Assembly: GCA_903859705.1 (NCBI GenBank)
Contig: CAIONQ010000024.1
Span: 1 to 64,000, forward strand
Direction of reading: 5' to 3'
Length of the DNA stretch: 64,000 nt
From: an uncultured Chthonomonas sp.
GTDB taxonomy: Bacteria > Armatimonadota > Chthonomonadetes > Chthonomonadales > Chthonomonadaceae
Shown: one piece after another, positions 50,494 through 59,497 of the stretch
Position numbering within the stretch: position 1 is the first letter of the stretch
Layout of the letters: each line of letters opens with the position of its first letter
Position numbers and translations under genes: made by a program
The notes under the pieces: model-generated
Seen by the model: only the letters and a program-made list of their open reading frames with translations
Databases searched by the model: none
What the model was told of the DNA's origin: nothing

Positions 50494-52581
50494 ATGCCTG
50501 TTACCACAAAATTTACGATAGCTCTGAAATGCGCGATGCTGCTGGCATTGTGCGGTTGTATTTGTTTGCTACCGGCTGTTAGGGCTCATTCCCAACAGGC
50601 GACGGAGGTTGGGTTCCGCCCAATGGATCCCGACGAGGAGCCTTACATATTTCGGGAACTTGGCTCGCAAGAAATTCCATCAGAGCATGCAAGGTTTCAG
50701 GATGGGCACTCGTTCATAACCTATCGGTTTCATTTTGTGCCGGGCACTGCGGTTTCCGTAGTTCTGCAAATCTCCAACCAGTATCTAGTAGAGGCATCTG
50801 CAGATGGTGAGAGTTTTACAGCACTTGCCCGATCGGACAAAAAGAACGGCCCGCCGGAGATTGCCCGGCTGGATGCCACCAGTTTCAACCCAACCGGTGG
50901 GTCTGGCCTCGTATATTTACGTATAGGGGATTCTGCACCTGCCGATGGATGGGGCGGCAAGATATGGCATGTATCGGTTAGCGGAACGATGCTGCCTGTT
51001 AGCAACAGGCAAGTACATGATGTAGTGCCGAAGTACCCACCTGCCTCAGAGCGCTTGTTCCCCACCCTGCCATCCCCGGCGCGCCGGCTGTTTCATTTCC
51101 CCGCAAAGGGCGCATCTGCTGAGGAAATGATCCTGTTCCGAACCCTGCAGGGCCTTGTTAACCGCGAGCGCAACTGCCTGGTAGTGGCAGATACCTGGAA
51201 GATGCTGCCGGCACTGCAGCACAGGGTGTGGATTAGTGGTGTAACCGAAATAATGGATGCACACGCCCTATTTACGCAGTTTCCAAAGCGTGACACAATT
51301 GTATACGACCCAGATTTGTACGGATCTGAAAACCTTGCTGTAATGATAGGTGCTCAGAAAGGGCTTGTGGTTGCCCACCCATCTTTGATTGAAAAGTACA
51401 GACTGCGGGTAAAAGAGGATCTGCGTGGCAGGTGGAAGACGACCCTGGAGGGTTACCAGGATGTTTACAAAACGTACTACGGCCGGTTTAACGACAGGGT
51501 TCTGGTACTTGCGGCTCCCGGCAAACGGAGCGGCCTTTACGATTATGCTGTGGCCATGCGTGCATTCACTTTCTGGATAACGGGCGGCACCGATGCAGAT
51601 AAGAAAGGCGCAGACAGGTGGGCAGAAGAGGCCTGGTTTGAGAAGTTGCTTACGAGGGAGTACGCAGTTAACATCCCTATTCTGGGGTACCCACAGGTAG
51701 AGCCTGAAGATGGCATTGGTGAAAACAGGGGCGTTGCTCTGTTTTCCCGCTGCGCAAAGTTCCTGATACCGGCAGATCACATGACGAGCGTGTCTGTATT
51801 CTCAGCCTATCCGGCTCAGAAAGGTGCGGTTCACATCCCCGCCCCGGCACCCGTCACGCTGGATACACACCGTGCTTACGCAGCGATGGTGCTTTCTGAT
51901 GGCGATAATCTGTGTTTGTGGAACGGCCCTACCGCCTTTATGTTTGAGTATATGAACGCCATGCGCGAGCCCCGTTCATTCCCTGTTTCGTTTACTATGG
52001 GCCCATCTATTGTGGACCTGAACCCGCTTGCTGCCAGCATAATTGATGCGAATTTGCCGGCAGGAGATACCATTGGTTGCGCCGTTTCTGGCGTAGGCTA
52101 TATGGTAATGCGCAAGTATGCCGCCAACTATGGCAAACAGCGCGATGAAGTTGTTGGGGCATTTCTAGACCTGACATCGCGCTACATGAAACATGCAGGC
52201 GAGCGGTGGAGCTGGATTATGGATTATGGTGGCCCGGGCAGTGAACGCCTGCAGCAGTATAAGCGACTGAAAAACACGGCTGCCTTAATGGGTGGGTATG
52301 GCCAGGAAACTACCAACCCACAGGAAACGGCAGAAGATGTGGGCAGCGCAGTTGCGTTTCATTCTGTTAGCCGGATGGTAGAAGGTAAAGATGTGCTGGA
52401 GGATGTGCAAAAGGTGTTGAACACGGGTACGCGCCCGTTGTTCTTACATGTGTTTATTGGCAACTGGGGCATTAATCCCCGGCAGTTTAAACAGCTGGCA
52501 GAGGCCCTACAGGCAGCTGGCGTTACAATTGTTACGCCAGAGACACTGGCAGACCTGTACCATCAATCTAAAACTCAGTGA
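50494..52581 (+). CDS. GxGYxYP-family putative glycoside hydrolase, secreted
   Basis: The ATG at 50494 is chosen because the frame upstream runs into the terminator. The 695-residue product has a signal peptide ending RAHSQ. A beta domain (residues about 35-165) is followed by a barrel with LFHFPAKGASAEEMILFRTLQGLVNR, the usual start of the GxGYxYP N-terminal domain, and AYAAMVLSDGDNLCLWNGPTA and FTMGPSIVDLNPLAAS in the C-terminal domain. GCAVSGVGYMVMRKYA replaces the namesake GxGYxYP motif with GVGYMVM. Activity is predicted only by family. It overlaps the convergent gene by seven bases. Confidence 0.8.
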   Translation: MPVTTKFTIALKCAMLLALCGCICLLPAVRAHSQQATEVGFRPMDPDEEPYIFRELGSQEIPSEHARFQDGHSFITYRFHFVPGTAVSVVLQISNQYLVEASADGESFTALARSDKKNGPPEIARLDATSFNPTGGSGLVYLRIGDSAPADGWGGKIWHVSVSGTMLPVSNRQVHDVVPKYPPASERLFPTLPSPARRLFHFPAKGASAEEMILFRTLQGLVNRERNCLVVADTWKMLPALQHRVWISGVTEIMDAHALFTQFPKRDTIVYDPDLYGSENLAVMIGAQKGLVVAHPSLIEKYRLRVKEDLRGRWKTTLEGYQDVYKTYYGRFNDRVLVLAAPGKRSGLYDYAVAMRAFTFWITGGTDADKKGADRWAEEAWFEKLLTREYAVNIPILGYPQVEPEDGIGENRGVALFSRCAKFLIPADHMTSVSVFSAYPAQKGAVHIPAPAPVTLDTHRAYAAMVLSDGDNLCLWNGPTAFMFEYMNAMREPRSFPVSFTMGPSIVDLNPLAASIIDANLPAGDTIGCAVSGVGYMVMRKYAANYGKQRDEVVGAFLDLTSRYMKHAGERWSWIMDYGGPGSERLQQYKRLKNTAALMGGYGQETTNPQETAEDVGSAVAFHSVSRMVEGKDVLEDVQKVLNTGTRPLFLHVFIGNWGINPRQFKQLAEALQAAGVTIVTPETLADLYHQSKTQ

Positions 52582-53576
52582 GGCTTGCGCTCAACGTACT
52601 TCTTGCAGAAGTCTAACACACTTCGGGTAAAGGTCCAGGGCTCCGAATCCGGAATGCTTCTTGAGGGAGCATCTACCCAGCTCTCTACCACGTATTCATC
52701 CGGGCTGCCATCAACAAAGGCATAATCGGCACCCTGGCGCATAATGCCTATATACCAGCTGGAATCATCAGCAAGAGATAGCTGCTTCATCCTATCATAA
52801 TCGGCATCCCAGTAGATAAGGCTAAACCGCACTAAGCGCTGCCTGCACTCCTGTTCCAGTTTATGCACATCTGGCCAATTACCAGGAAGAATGGAGTTGC
52901 CGATTGTGAAGTGGTTCCAATCTACATCCAGCCTTAGAAAGTCCAAACCACGAACTCCGGCAGACTTAAGGCGAGCGTTGACCCCATCTACGAATGCTAA
53001 GAGTTCTGTTCTAGAAAGAAATGGATAGGGCTCTACATCCCCTATTGAAACATCCGGGTATTTCTGGTGGACCAGTTGAACAAAACGGGCCGTTTGTTCG
53101 ATAGCATAGGCATCCGGCTTTTTAAGGCTCTGCCGTGTGCAACACAGTGGCTCATCCATGGCAAGAGCTGAAATCTTGCCACCCAGAGCTTCAAACCTAT
53201 CCCACATTTTGCTGCCGACCGCAAAAGCCTGTTCGCCTGTTGGCCCCCACTCCTTAATGGCGCCCACTTCGAGGCCAAATTTAATGCCCCATTGCTGTAA
53301 CAGTGGCAGCCATTTCCTCAGTTCGGAATCCGTAAACTGCCTATTTAGATTGTGATCCGCACAGCCGATTACCTGAATGTGCTTTCTGGTTTCTACCCAG
53401 GCCAAAGGATTTTCAAATAGCTGCCGCCACGCCTCACCGTTTGCCCTCCATGGCGGCATCATCCATACCGGACGAGCAGCATCTTTTGAAGCCTGCTGAC
53501 CTATTGCCGGTGGGAGGAAGGTTAGGACGGCAATCAGGCAGAGGGCAACGGCTCGTGAACCAGTGTGAGCACGCAT
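52575..53576 (-). CDS. Secreted TIM-barrel-like glycosidase candidate
   Basis: The ATG at 53576 has AAGGAG eight bases upstream, giving 333 residues with a signal peptide ending AIGQQ. The order of segments suggests a TIM barrel: IQVIGCADHNLNRQFTD, WGIKFGLEVGAIKEWG, GKISALAMDEPLCC, DVSIGDVEPYPFLSRTELLAFV, LDFLRLDVDWNHF, RFSLIYWDAD and SWYIGIMRQGADYAFVDG. Glu and Asp at barrel-strand ends (AMDEP, GDVEP) could be catalytic. I cannot name the GH family. The gene starts 19 bases after the dehydrogenase gene, so the two form an operon. Confidence 0.65.
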   Translation of the reverse strand: MRAHTGSRAVALCLIAVLTFLPPAIGQQASKDAARPVWMMPPWRANGEAWRQLFENPLAWVETRKHIQVIGCADHNLNRQFTDSELRKWLPLLQQWGIKFGLEVGAIKEWGPTGEQAFAVGSKMWDRFEALGGKISALAMDEPLCCTRQSLKKPDAYAIEQTARFVQLVHQKYPDVSIGDVEPYPFLSRTELLAFVDGVNARLKSAGVRGLDFLRLDVDWNHFTIGNSILPGNWPDVHKLEQECRQRLVRFSLIYWDADYDRMKQLSLADDSSWYIGIMRQGADYAFVDGSPDEYVVESWVDAPSRSIPDSEPWTFTRSVLDFCKKYVERKPH

Positions 53577-53595
53577 TGAGTGGCTCCTTATGGCA

Positions 53596-54579
53596 TTAGT
53601 CAACATTTACTGCTTGGCCGAGTTTGGCAGATCGGTAGCAGGCATCTATCACGGCCTGTTGCAGAACAGCATCCCGGGTATCATATGCCAGGGGAGTGCC
53701 CTCTACAATAGCCCTGGAGAAGTGTTCGAACTCCAGCACATAGTGGTTCACCCCGGAAAACGTTTCGGTTTCGGTACCGTTGGATGTGTGAATGTGGATC
53801 ACAGGGTTTTCACCTGGAAGAATTGCCAGTGGGCAAACGAGACTGCCCTGCGTGCCGGCAACTTCATATTCACACCTGAAGGGTAGTTCGAACCCGCAAT
53901 CAAAGCTGGCGCGCCCGCCCGGAAACTCAAGGATGGCAGAAGCAAGCATATCCACCCCGTACTCCGCATCAAAATCTGCAACTGCATAAACGCGGGTGGG
54001 CTCTGCGTCAAAAAGAAAGCGGGCTTCGCTAATGCAGTAGCACCCAACATCCATAAGTCCGCCGCCGGCAAGCTCCTTGCTTAAGCGCACATTCGGCTTG
54101 CGCTCTATGCTAAATGTAAATGCGGAGCGAACGTTTCGCAAGGTGCCTATCTTACCGCTCTTAATGAGCTCTCTCACCCTGAGGTGCATGGGATGGAAGC
54201 GCCACATAAAGGCCTCCATAACCAACACTCCTGAATCAGCCACAACGGCCTGCACTCGTTGAGCTTCGGCGATATTTGCAGCAAAGGGCTTTTCTACGAG
54301 GCTATGCTTGCCAGCCCTCGCGAGCTTAACCGTCCATTCTGGATGCATGCCATTGGGAAGTGGGTTATATACAGCTTCCACTTCTGCATCTTCAAGCAAT
54401 TCTTCATAAGAACCGTAGGCTTTTTTGAAGCCAAACTTTTCTGCAAACTCCTTCGCTTTGCTTACATCGCGGCTAGCAATAGCTGTAAGTTCTACGCCCT
54501 GCGCCTTAAGCATGGCAGGTATGGCTGTGTCTCGGGCAAAGGCTGCACAGCCTATTACTCCCCACTTTACATTTCTCAT
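53596..54579 (-). CDS. Gfo/Idh/MocA-family oxidoreductase
   Basis: The ATG at 54577-54579 gives 327 residues starting MRNVKWGVIGCAAFARDTAI, the NAD(P)-binding Rossmann fold. YNPLPNGMHPEWTVKLARAGKHSLVEKPFAAN carries the family EKP motif with catalytic Lys, and GGLMDVGCYCISEARFLF the substrate-domain GG.xxDxGxH-type block (here with Cys). DAVLQQAVIDACYRSAKLG is a typical end. It resembles 1,5-anhydrofructose or dihydrodiol dehydrogenases. Next to glycosidase-like genes, sugar oxidation is likely. Confidence 0.88.
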   Translation of the reverse strand: MRNVKWGVIGCAAFARDTAIPAMLKAQGVELTAIASRDVSKAKEFAEKFGFKKAYGSYEELLEDAEVEAVYNPLPNGMHPEWTVKLARAGKHSLVEKPFAANIAEAQRVQAVVADSGVLVMEAFMWRFHPMHLRVRELIKSGKIGTLRNVRSAFTFSIERKPNVRLSKELAGGGLMDVGCYCISEARFLFDAEPTRVYAVADFDAEYGVDMLASAILEFPGGRASFDCGFELPFRCEYEVAGTQGSLVCPLAILPGENPVIHIHTSNGTETETFSGVNHYVLEFEHFSRAIVEGTPLAYDTRDAVLQQAVIDACYRSAKLGQAVNVD

Positions 54580-54784
54580 GGCGATTATGCCTCTCTTAAA
54601 CAAACCGGAAAGCCGATAGAATGCGTCTATACTGATGTGCTGTATGCCAATTCGCAAACACCTGGTGTGGGCCCCGCAGGAGTTGGCTATTACGGCGACT
54701 AATCTTATCACAGTTTATTCGGGCATGCAACCGGAAGTCTGCCCTGCTTTTTTCGTGTTTATCCGGAGTGGAGAGTTCATCTGA

Positions 54785-55336
54785 ATGGCAAAGACAGTTA
54801 GGCGCAGTAAACCGCAGGTTGAAGGCGCATATGGCATTAAGTTCACAGAAATCATCGTAATTGCAATGGTGTTGGCAGCTATCGGGGGTGGCGTACGGTA
54901 CTACATGCTGTACAAGAAGTCTCCAACAGCGGCACTCAAAGGGTACTTTGATGCGGTGAAGTCTGGCAATGTTCAGGCACAGTACGAACTTCTGGATGAT
55001 GACGACAAGGCACAGTACATGCCTACGTCCAAGGATTATTCATCACACTTTGTTCAATCGCATGGTTACACAGAGCGCGTGGTAGATGTTACGGTGGACC
55101 CAACCCCCGTTACTCCCACGACTACAGAAGTTACCCTGAATGCTACCGTGAATATCCTCGGCAACTCCTCAGGCAAAGAGTTGTGGCAGGCAGGAACTTC
55201 CAAAGGGTTTACTGATAAGTACGTTATGCGCAAAGATAAAGCAGGCTTATGGAAGCTTGTTTTAAGCAAGAGTGGAGATGGCAACGGAAATCTGACGTTG
55301 AAGGATGCCGCCCCAACGCCAGATAGCCAGTACTAA
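54785..55336 (+). CDS. Membrane-anchored hypothetical protein, NTF2-like
   Basis: This 183-residue protein has a basic cytoplasmic N-terminus (AKTVRRSKPQ), one membrane helix (IIVIAMVLAAIGGGVRYYML) and an extracytoplasmic domain. The domain starts PTAALKGYFDAVKSGNVQAQYELLDDDDKAQY, the opening helices of NTF2/DUF4878-like folds, and continues with beta strands to VMRKDKAGLWKLVLSKSG. The next gene is 17 bases downstream, and its similar 'PESATEAVMEALQTQNWRTFY' segment suggests that both share this fold. Confidence 0.65.
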   Translation: MAKTVRRSKPQVEGAYGIKFTEIIVIAMVLAAIGGGVRYYMLYKKSPTAALKGYFDAVKSGNVQAQYELLDDDDKAQYMPTSKDYSSHFVQSHGYTERVVDVTVDPTPVTPTTTEVTLNATVNILGNSSGKELWQAGTSKGFTDKYVMRKDKAGLWKLVLSKSGDGNGNLTLKDAAPTPDSQY

Positions 55337-55353
55337 CAGATACGGAGGCCGCA

Positions 55354-56769
55354 ATGGTGAGGTGCTCGAAGTGCGCCACAGAAATCGATAATTCTAAACT
55401 TACCCACTGTCCTTTCTGCAATTCACCCCTGCCTGCTGCTAACAAGCAGGCAGGCGGCCCACCGCCCTATCCGTTTTCACAACCTCAACCACTTGCGGCG
55501 CCACCACAGCCGAAACCGCCAGTGCTGAACCCGCAGGTACCACCCCCACCTCCACAACCCGGCTTTTACACGCCACCACCGCAGCCACCCACCAATGCTG
55601 CGCCATTATTTGGCTCACCGTTGCCGGCGGCCAGGCCGGGCAGTACTCCAGCAAGGCCAACATCAGCTCCCGCAAGCCGCGGTTCCAGATACACACATAC
55701 CGATGGCAAGTTAAAGTGGGGAGCTATTGCCTCTGCTTGCTTGATGATACTTTACTATTCTGTGCGTGTTGGCGCACGCCTCGTTTCATATAACCATGGA
55801 AACGCTGGTGCCAGCAACGGTGGGTACTCTGCTTCGGCAAGTGGTTTGGATGAGAACCCATACCTCTCTAAACTCAACACCCCAGAGAGTGCAACAGAAG
55901 CGGTTATGGAGGCACTGCAAACGCAAAACTGGCGAACGTTCTACTTTGTGAGTGCCTTTTGGCCAGATGCCGCAAGAACCAATGCTGACGCAAACGTGCT
56001 TGCAACCGAGATGCAGATGTTACTGAGTACAAGCACGAACGGCCGAGATTTTCAGGCGGTTATGCGTGCGATGCACGATATTAGGGTAACAGGCGGAGGG
56101 GCCGGGGGAGATAGGTGTAATGTTGCTGTTAGCGCTGGAACCTCCTTTATGGGGCATGCCCTGAAGCTATCCGGCACGGCGCATTTAATAAAACTTTCTG
56201 GCCACTGGTATCTGAACCTGGTTGAGGAGAATGGGCGAACCACATCTTCTGCCTTTTCAGATCTGGCGGGGCTTTCCAACCTGAGATCAGAGAGTGGAAC
56301 TTTGCTGTTTCCGCAGGGTGGTAGCTTCTTTCGGCCTGGCATCCAATCTATGGGTCCACGCGGAATTGTTGGTCAACAGCCGGGCTTCCAGCAGGCCCCG
56401 CAGGGAGGACCAGGGGACACACAGGGCTCGGTGCCACCAGGGATGAACTTCCCTCGCGGTAACATGCCCGGCCAGGGCGATATGCCTATGGGAAGAATTC
56501 AGCAACCTGGAAATATGATGCAAGGCAACCCGCAGAACAACATGCCAGGAATGGGTATGCAGGGCCAGCCACCTGGCTTTCCTGGAGGGCCGATGGGGCC
56601 ACACCTTATGCCAGGCCAGCGATTTGGGCCATTTACAGGTTCGCCTGGTTCCGGAGTTCCGGGCTCACCCGGCGCTTCAGAGAGCACGCAGCCGCCCCCG
56701 CAAGAGGGGCAACAAAGTGGGCAGCAGCCGGAGAATGGCGGCCAGCCCGACCGCCGTGGCGGATTTTAA
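55354..56769 (+). CDS. Zinc-ribbon membrane protein with Pro- and Gly-rich low complexity
   Basis: This 471-residue protein opens with a zinc ribbon (MVRCSKCATEIDNSKLTHCPFC). A Pro/Gln-rich linker of about 110 residues follows, then one membrane helix (LKWGAIASACLMILYYSVRV), an extracytoplasmic domain of about 150 residues (ESATEAVMEALQTQNWRTFY to GHWYLNLVEENG) and a Gly/Pro/Met-rich tail (MPGMGMQGQPPGFPGGPMGP). The globular part looks like the NTF2-like domain of the previous gene, with which it forms an operon. Function unknown; the layout recalls bacterial stress or scaffold proteins that sense from the cytoplasmic face. Confidence 0.65.
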   Translation: MVRCSKCATEIDNSKLTHCPFCNSPLPAANKQAGGPPPYPFSQPQPLAAPPQPKPPVLNPQVPPPPPQPGFYTPPPQPPTNAAPLFGSPLPAARPGSTPARPTSAPASRGSRYTHTDGKLKWGAIASACLMILYYSVRVGARLVSYNHGNAGASNGGYSASASGLDENPYLSKLNTPESATEAVMEALQTQNWRTFYFVSAFWPDAARTNADANVLATEMQMLLSTSTNGRDFQAVMRAMHDIRVTGGGAGGDRCNVAVSAGTSFMGHALKLSGTAHLIKLSGHWYLNLVEENGRTTSSAFSDLAGLSNLRSESGTLLFPQGGSFFRPGIQSMGPRGIVGQQPGFQQAPQGGPGDTQGSVPPGMNFPRGNMPGQGDMPMGRIQQPGNMMQGNPQNNMPGMGMQGQPPGFPGGPMGPHLMPGQRFGPFTGSPGSGVPGSPGASESTQPPPQEGQQSGQQPENGGQPDRRGGF

Positions 56770-56933
56770 TACTTGAATATGTGAAAAAAGCTAGCAGCAA
56801 TGGAATAAAAACTGATATCGCCAGAAGCTTACCTTGCGATATCAGTTCAAATCTGCTACACTTTTGAATCTCTCGGTTTACGTCTGCACGCTCAACGTAA
56901 CCGGAGCCCGAGCATGCTCTGAATCGTTTAGCT

Positions 56934-57647
56934 ATGTCTGAAATCAAATCTAATTACGGCCATATTCAGGCCCGAGTGCAGGAAGTGGCGGTGCGGACAG
57001 GCAGAGACCTTGCCGATATCCTCATTGTTGCCGTATCCAAAACTCAGCCTGTGGACCGTATATTAGAGGCTTATGAGGCAGGCATTCGTGATTTCGGGGA
57101 ATCGTATGTGCAGGAAGCTATCCAGAAGATAGACGATCCTGCGCTACAACTGCCGGATATCCGATGGCACTTTATTGGGCATTTGCAGAGCAACAAGGTG
57201 CGGTTTGTTGAGCCCAGGTTCCAGCTGATACATAGCGTGGACTCTGTGCGCCTTGCCACGGAGATATCGAAGCGCGCGGCGGCTTCTGGCCGTGTAGCGC
57301 GAATACTACTGGAAGTGAAGCTGGATAGCCGGGACACACGTGCCGGCATTGAACCAGAGTGTGCTATTAAAGAGGCCCTCGGCGCCCAGGCATTGACCGG
57401 GGTTCGACTGGAAGGGCTGATGGGGATCGCACCGTACGACCCGGATTTACAGGCAGGAGCAAGAGCTGAGACAACCCGAAGAGCTTTTCATCGGTTAAAC
57501 TCACTCTTTTGCCAACTTCCGGATGCGTGCAGGCAGACGCTTTCCATGGGAATGACCGGCGATTACGAAATCGCCATCGAAGAGGGAGCCAATCTTGTAC
57601 GGATTGGCACCGCACTCTTCGGAAACCGCACATATAGCGGAACCTGA
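56934..57647 (+). CDS. yggS: YggS/PLPBP family PLP-binding protein
   Basis: This 237-residue PLP homeostasis protein carries LIVAVSKTQPVDRI with the PLP lysine, AGIRDFGESYVQEA, and IRWHFIGHLQSNKVRF. Near the C-terminus are MTGDYEIAIEEGANLVRIGTALFG and SMGM, the phosphate-binding end. Length and motifs are complete. It is 91 bases upstream of sepF; the yggS-sepF-proC arrangement is known from many bacteria. No clear ribosome site precedes the ATG at 56934. Confidence 0.93.
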   Translation: MSEIKSNYGHIQARVQEVAVRTGRDLADILIVAVSKTQPVDRILEAYEAGIRDFGESYVQEAIQKIDDPALQLPDIRWHFIGHLQSNKVRFVEPRFQLIHSVDSVRLATEISKRAAASGRVARILLEVKLDSRDTRAGIEPECAIKEALGAQALTGVRLEGLMGIAPYDPDLQAGARAETTRRAFHRLNSLFCQLPDACRQTLSMGMTGDYEIAIEEGANLVRIGTALFGNRTYSGT

Positions 57648-57738
57648 TATCGAAAGATAACAACCTACCGAGCGGGGCAAAGATCCCGCCGCTTTATGGT
57701 CAACAGGTAATACAGACCCAGAGTTCAGGAGTTGCCAG

Positions 57739-58314
57739 GTGAGCCCACAGCCAATGCGTGAATATACACAAGAATCTAATAACGGTTATTACGAAGATGA
57801 AGAACCACAGCAGGGTTTTCTGTCTCGGTTCGTAGAGAGATTTCGCAGGGGATTCCTCGGCGAGCCCAAGGACGAGGAGTTTGACGAAGTTCAGCAAGAA
57901 CCTGCCCAGCCTGAGCCAGCCCATGTTGTGCCCAACACGTCCGTTCGCCAGCCAGCCGCGGCCTCTGTACCCAATGCTCTCACGATGGACCAGGCGAAAT
58001 CTGGAAGTGTGCGCATCCGCCGAACAATTGCTAAGGAAGAAGATGTACGTGCAGCAGCCAAAGGCCTGATGAAAGGCGAGCAGCAGATTATTAATCTAGA
58101 GCGGTGCCCCAGCGTGGCTGCGGAAGAGATAATCAACTTCCTCAGTGGCGTGTGCTTCGCCCTTGAAGGTTCCAGCGAAAAAGTGGGAGATAAGGTCTTT
58201 CTGTTCGTGCCAGCCACTGTGGAGGTTTGCTACGATTCTCAAGAAGCAGGAAAGCCAGCCAGTGGCGCGGCACAACGTAAGGCCACGTTTGAGCCACGAT
58301 CAGGGACTCTATGA
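57739..58314 (+). CDS. sepF: Cell division protein SepF
   Basis: The GTG at 57739 has CAGGAG about 8 bases upstream and gives 191 residues. The N-terminal amphipathic region (MREYTQESN) is followed by an acidic linker and a Pro/Ala-rich stretch. The SepF core from residue 95 reads GSVRIRRTIAKEEDVRAAAKGLMKGEQQIINLERC, then AAEEIINFLSGVCFALEGSSEKVGDKVFLFVPATVEV. SepF anchors FtsZ to the membrane and stabilises its filaments in bacteria that often lack FtsA. The linker is longer than in Bacillus. Its stop overlaps the proC ATG in ATGA. Confidence 0.93.
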   Translation: MSPQPMREYTQESNNGYYEDEEPQQGFLSRFVERFRRGFLGEPKDEEFDEVQQEPAQPEPAHVVPNTSVRQPAAASVPNALTMDQAKSGSVRIRRTIAKEEDVRAAAKGLMKGEQQIINLERCPSVAAEEIINFLSGVCFALEGSSEKVGDKVFLFVPATVEVCYDSQEAGKPASGAAQRKATFEPRSGTL

Positions 58315-59354
58315 CGGAAAAGACAGGCATTGCACCTGTGGAAGCAGATAGGCCGCGAGAGATTGCCGCAAGTTCTGGCGTGCAGCTAACAGGTGCAGCA
58401 GGCGGATCGGGGGGTCCGGTGCCCAAGGCCCCCAGACGCGTGTTGACTGGATCTGGAGCGCCGCGTGCGCCGCGCGGCCGCGCTCGTGCACCACAACCTG
58501 AACCAGCAAAGGTCGAAAGTTCGCTTGATGGCCGGCGCATAGGTATCATTGGTGCCGGAGCGATGGGCGGTGCACTGTGCAGGGGCCTTGTTGATTCCCG
58601 GATTGTTACACCAAGCCGGGTTCTTGTTGCCGACCCTCACACGGCACATGTTCAGGAACTGGCCCGATCTCTGGGCATTGTTGCAGCCGATAGCAATATT
58701 GATGCCGCACGTAACGCAGATATTGTGCTACTTGCGGTTAAGCCCTACAATGTAGAGCCTGTGCTGCGTGAGATTGCGCCCACGCTTGTGCGAGATGAAG
58801 GCGCGCCGTTGCTAATCTGCATTGCGGCTGGTGTATCCACTGCCCGCATTGAGAGCATACTTGCCAGCCTGGCCGATGCACCCAGGGTACCTGTTATAAG
58901 GGCAATGCCTAACACACCAGCACAAGTAGGGAAAGGGGCATGCGCCTATTGCAAGGGCTCTTTCACCGATGCTTCCCATCTGCAGCAAGCCGGCGAGATC
59001 TTTCAATCTGTAGGCATTGCGGTGGAAGTTCCGGAATCGATGATGGATGCCGTTACCGCTCTCTCCGGCTCTGGCCCGGCCTACATCTATTTGATGATAG
59101 AGGCTATGGTAGATGGCGGAGTGCGTGCTGGATTGCCGCGCGATATTGCCGCCAAACTTGCATCCCAAACCGTACTTGGCGCAGCCCAGATGGTAATTGA
59201 TACCGGCAAACACCCCGCTCAACTGCGAGATATGGTTACCACACCAGCTGGCACAACCATTGAAGCGCTGGCATCGCTGGAGCATTCTGGCTTAAGAGCG
59301 GCACTTATAGATGCTATCGGCAAAGCAGCTCAACGCAGCCGCGAGCTCGGGTAG
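58311..59354 (+). CDS. proC: Pyrroline-5-carboxylate reductase with N-terminal extension
   Basis: This 347-residue enzyme reduces pyrroline-5-carboxylate to proline. The catalytic part starts at about residue 76 (GRRIGIIGAGAMGGALCRGL) and includes RAMPNTPAQVGKGACAYC, ALSGSGPAYIYLMIEAMVDGGVRAGL and TTPAGTTIEALASLEHSGLRAALI. The first 75 residues are disordered, rich in Arg, Pro, Ala and Gly (GSGAPRAPRGRARAPQPEP), and absent from usual ProC proteins of about 270 residues. The ATG overlaps the sepF stop. A start at a later internal codon would need no good ribosome site, so the extension may be real. Confidence 0.9.
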   Translation: MTEKTGIAPVEADRPREIAASSGVQLTGAAGGSGGPVPKAPRRVLTGSGAPRAPRGRARAPQPEPAKVESSLDGRRIGIIGAGAMGGALCRGLVDSRIVTPSRVLVADPHTAHVQELARSLGIVAADSNIDAARNADIVLLAVKPYNVEPVLREIAPTLVRDEGAPLLICIAAGVSTARIESILASLADAPRVPVIRAMPNTPAQVGKGACAYCKGSFTDASHLQQAGEIFQSVGIAVEVPESMMDAVTALSGSGPAYIYLMIEAMVDGGVRAGLPRDIAAKLASQTVLGAAQMVIDTGKHPAQLRDMVTTPAGTTIEALASLEHSGLRAALIDAIGKAAQRSRELG

Positions 59355-59497
59355 AGAGCAAACTTGTTCACACATGCTGCCCTTAAGGAACATGTGTCCC
59401 CCCTCCTCCGTATCCAGAATCAGCACACTTGCACCGGCGCCTCCAAGGGGCGCCGGGCCAGTTTCACAATGGAATGCTGAAAGGCCGGACATCCGCC

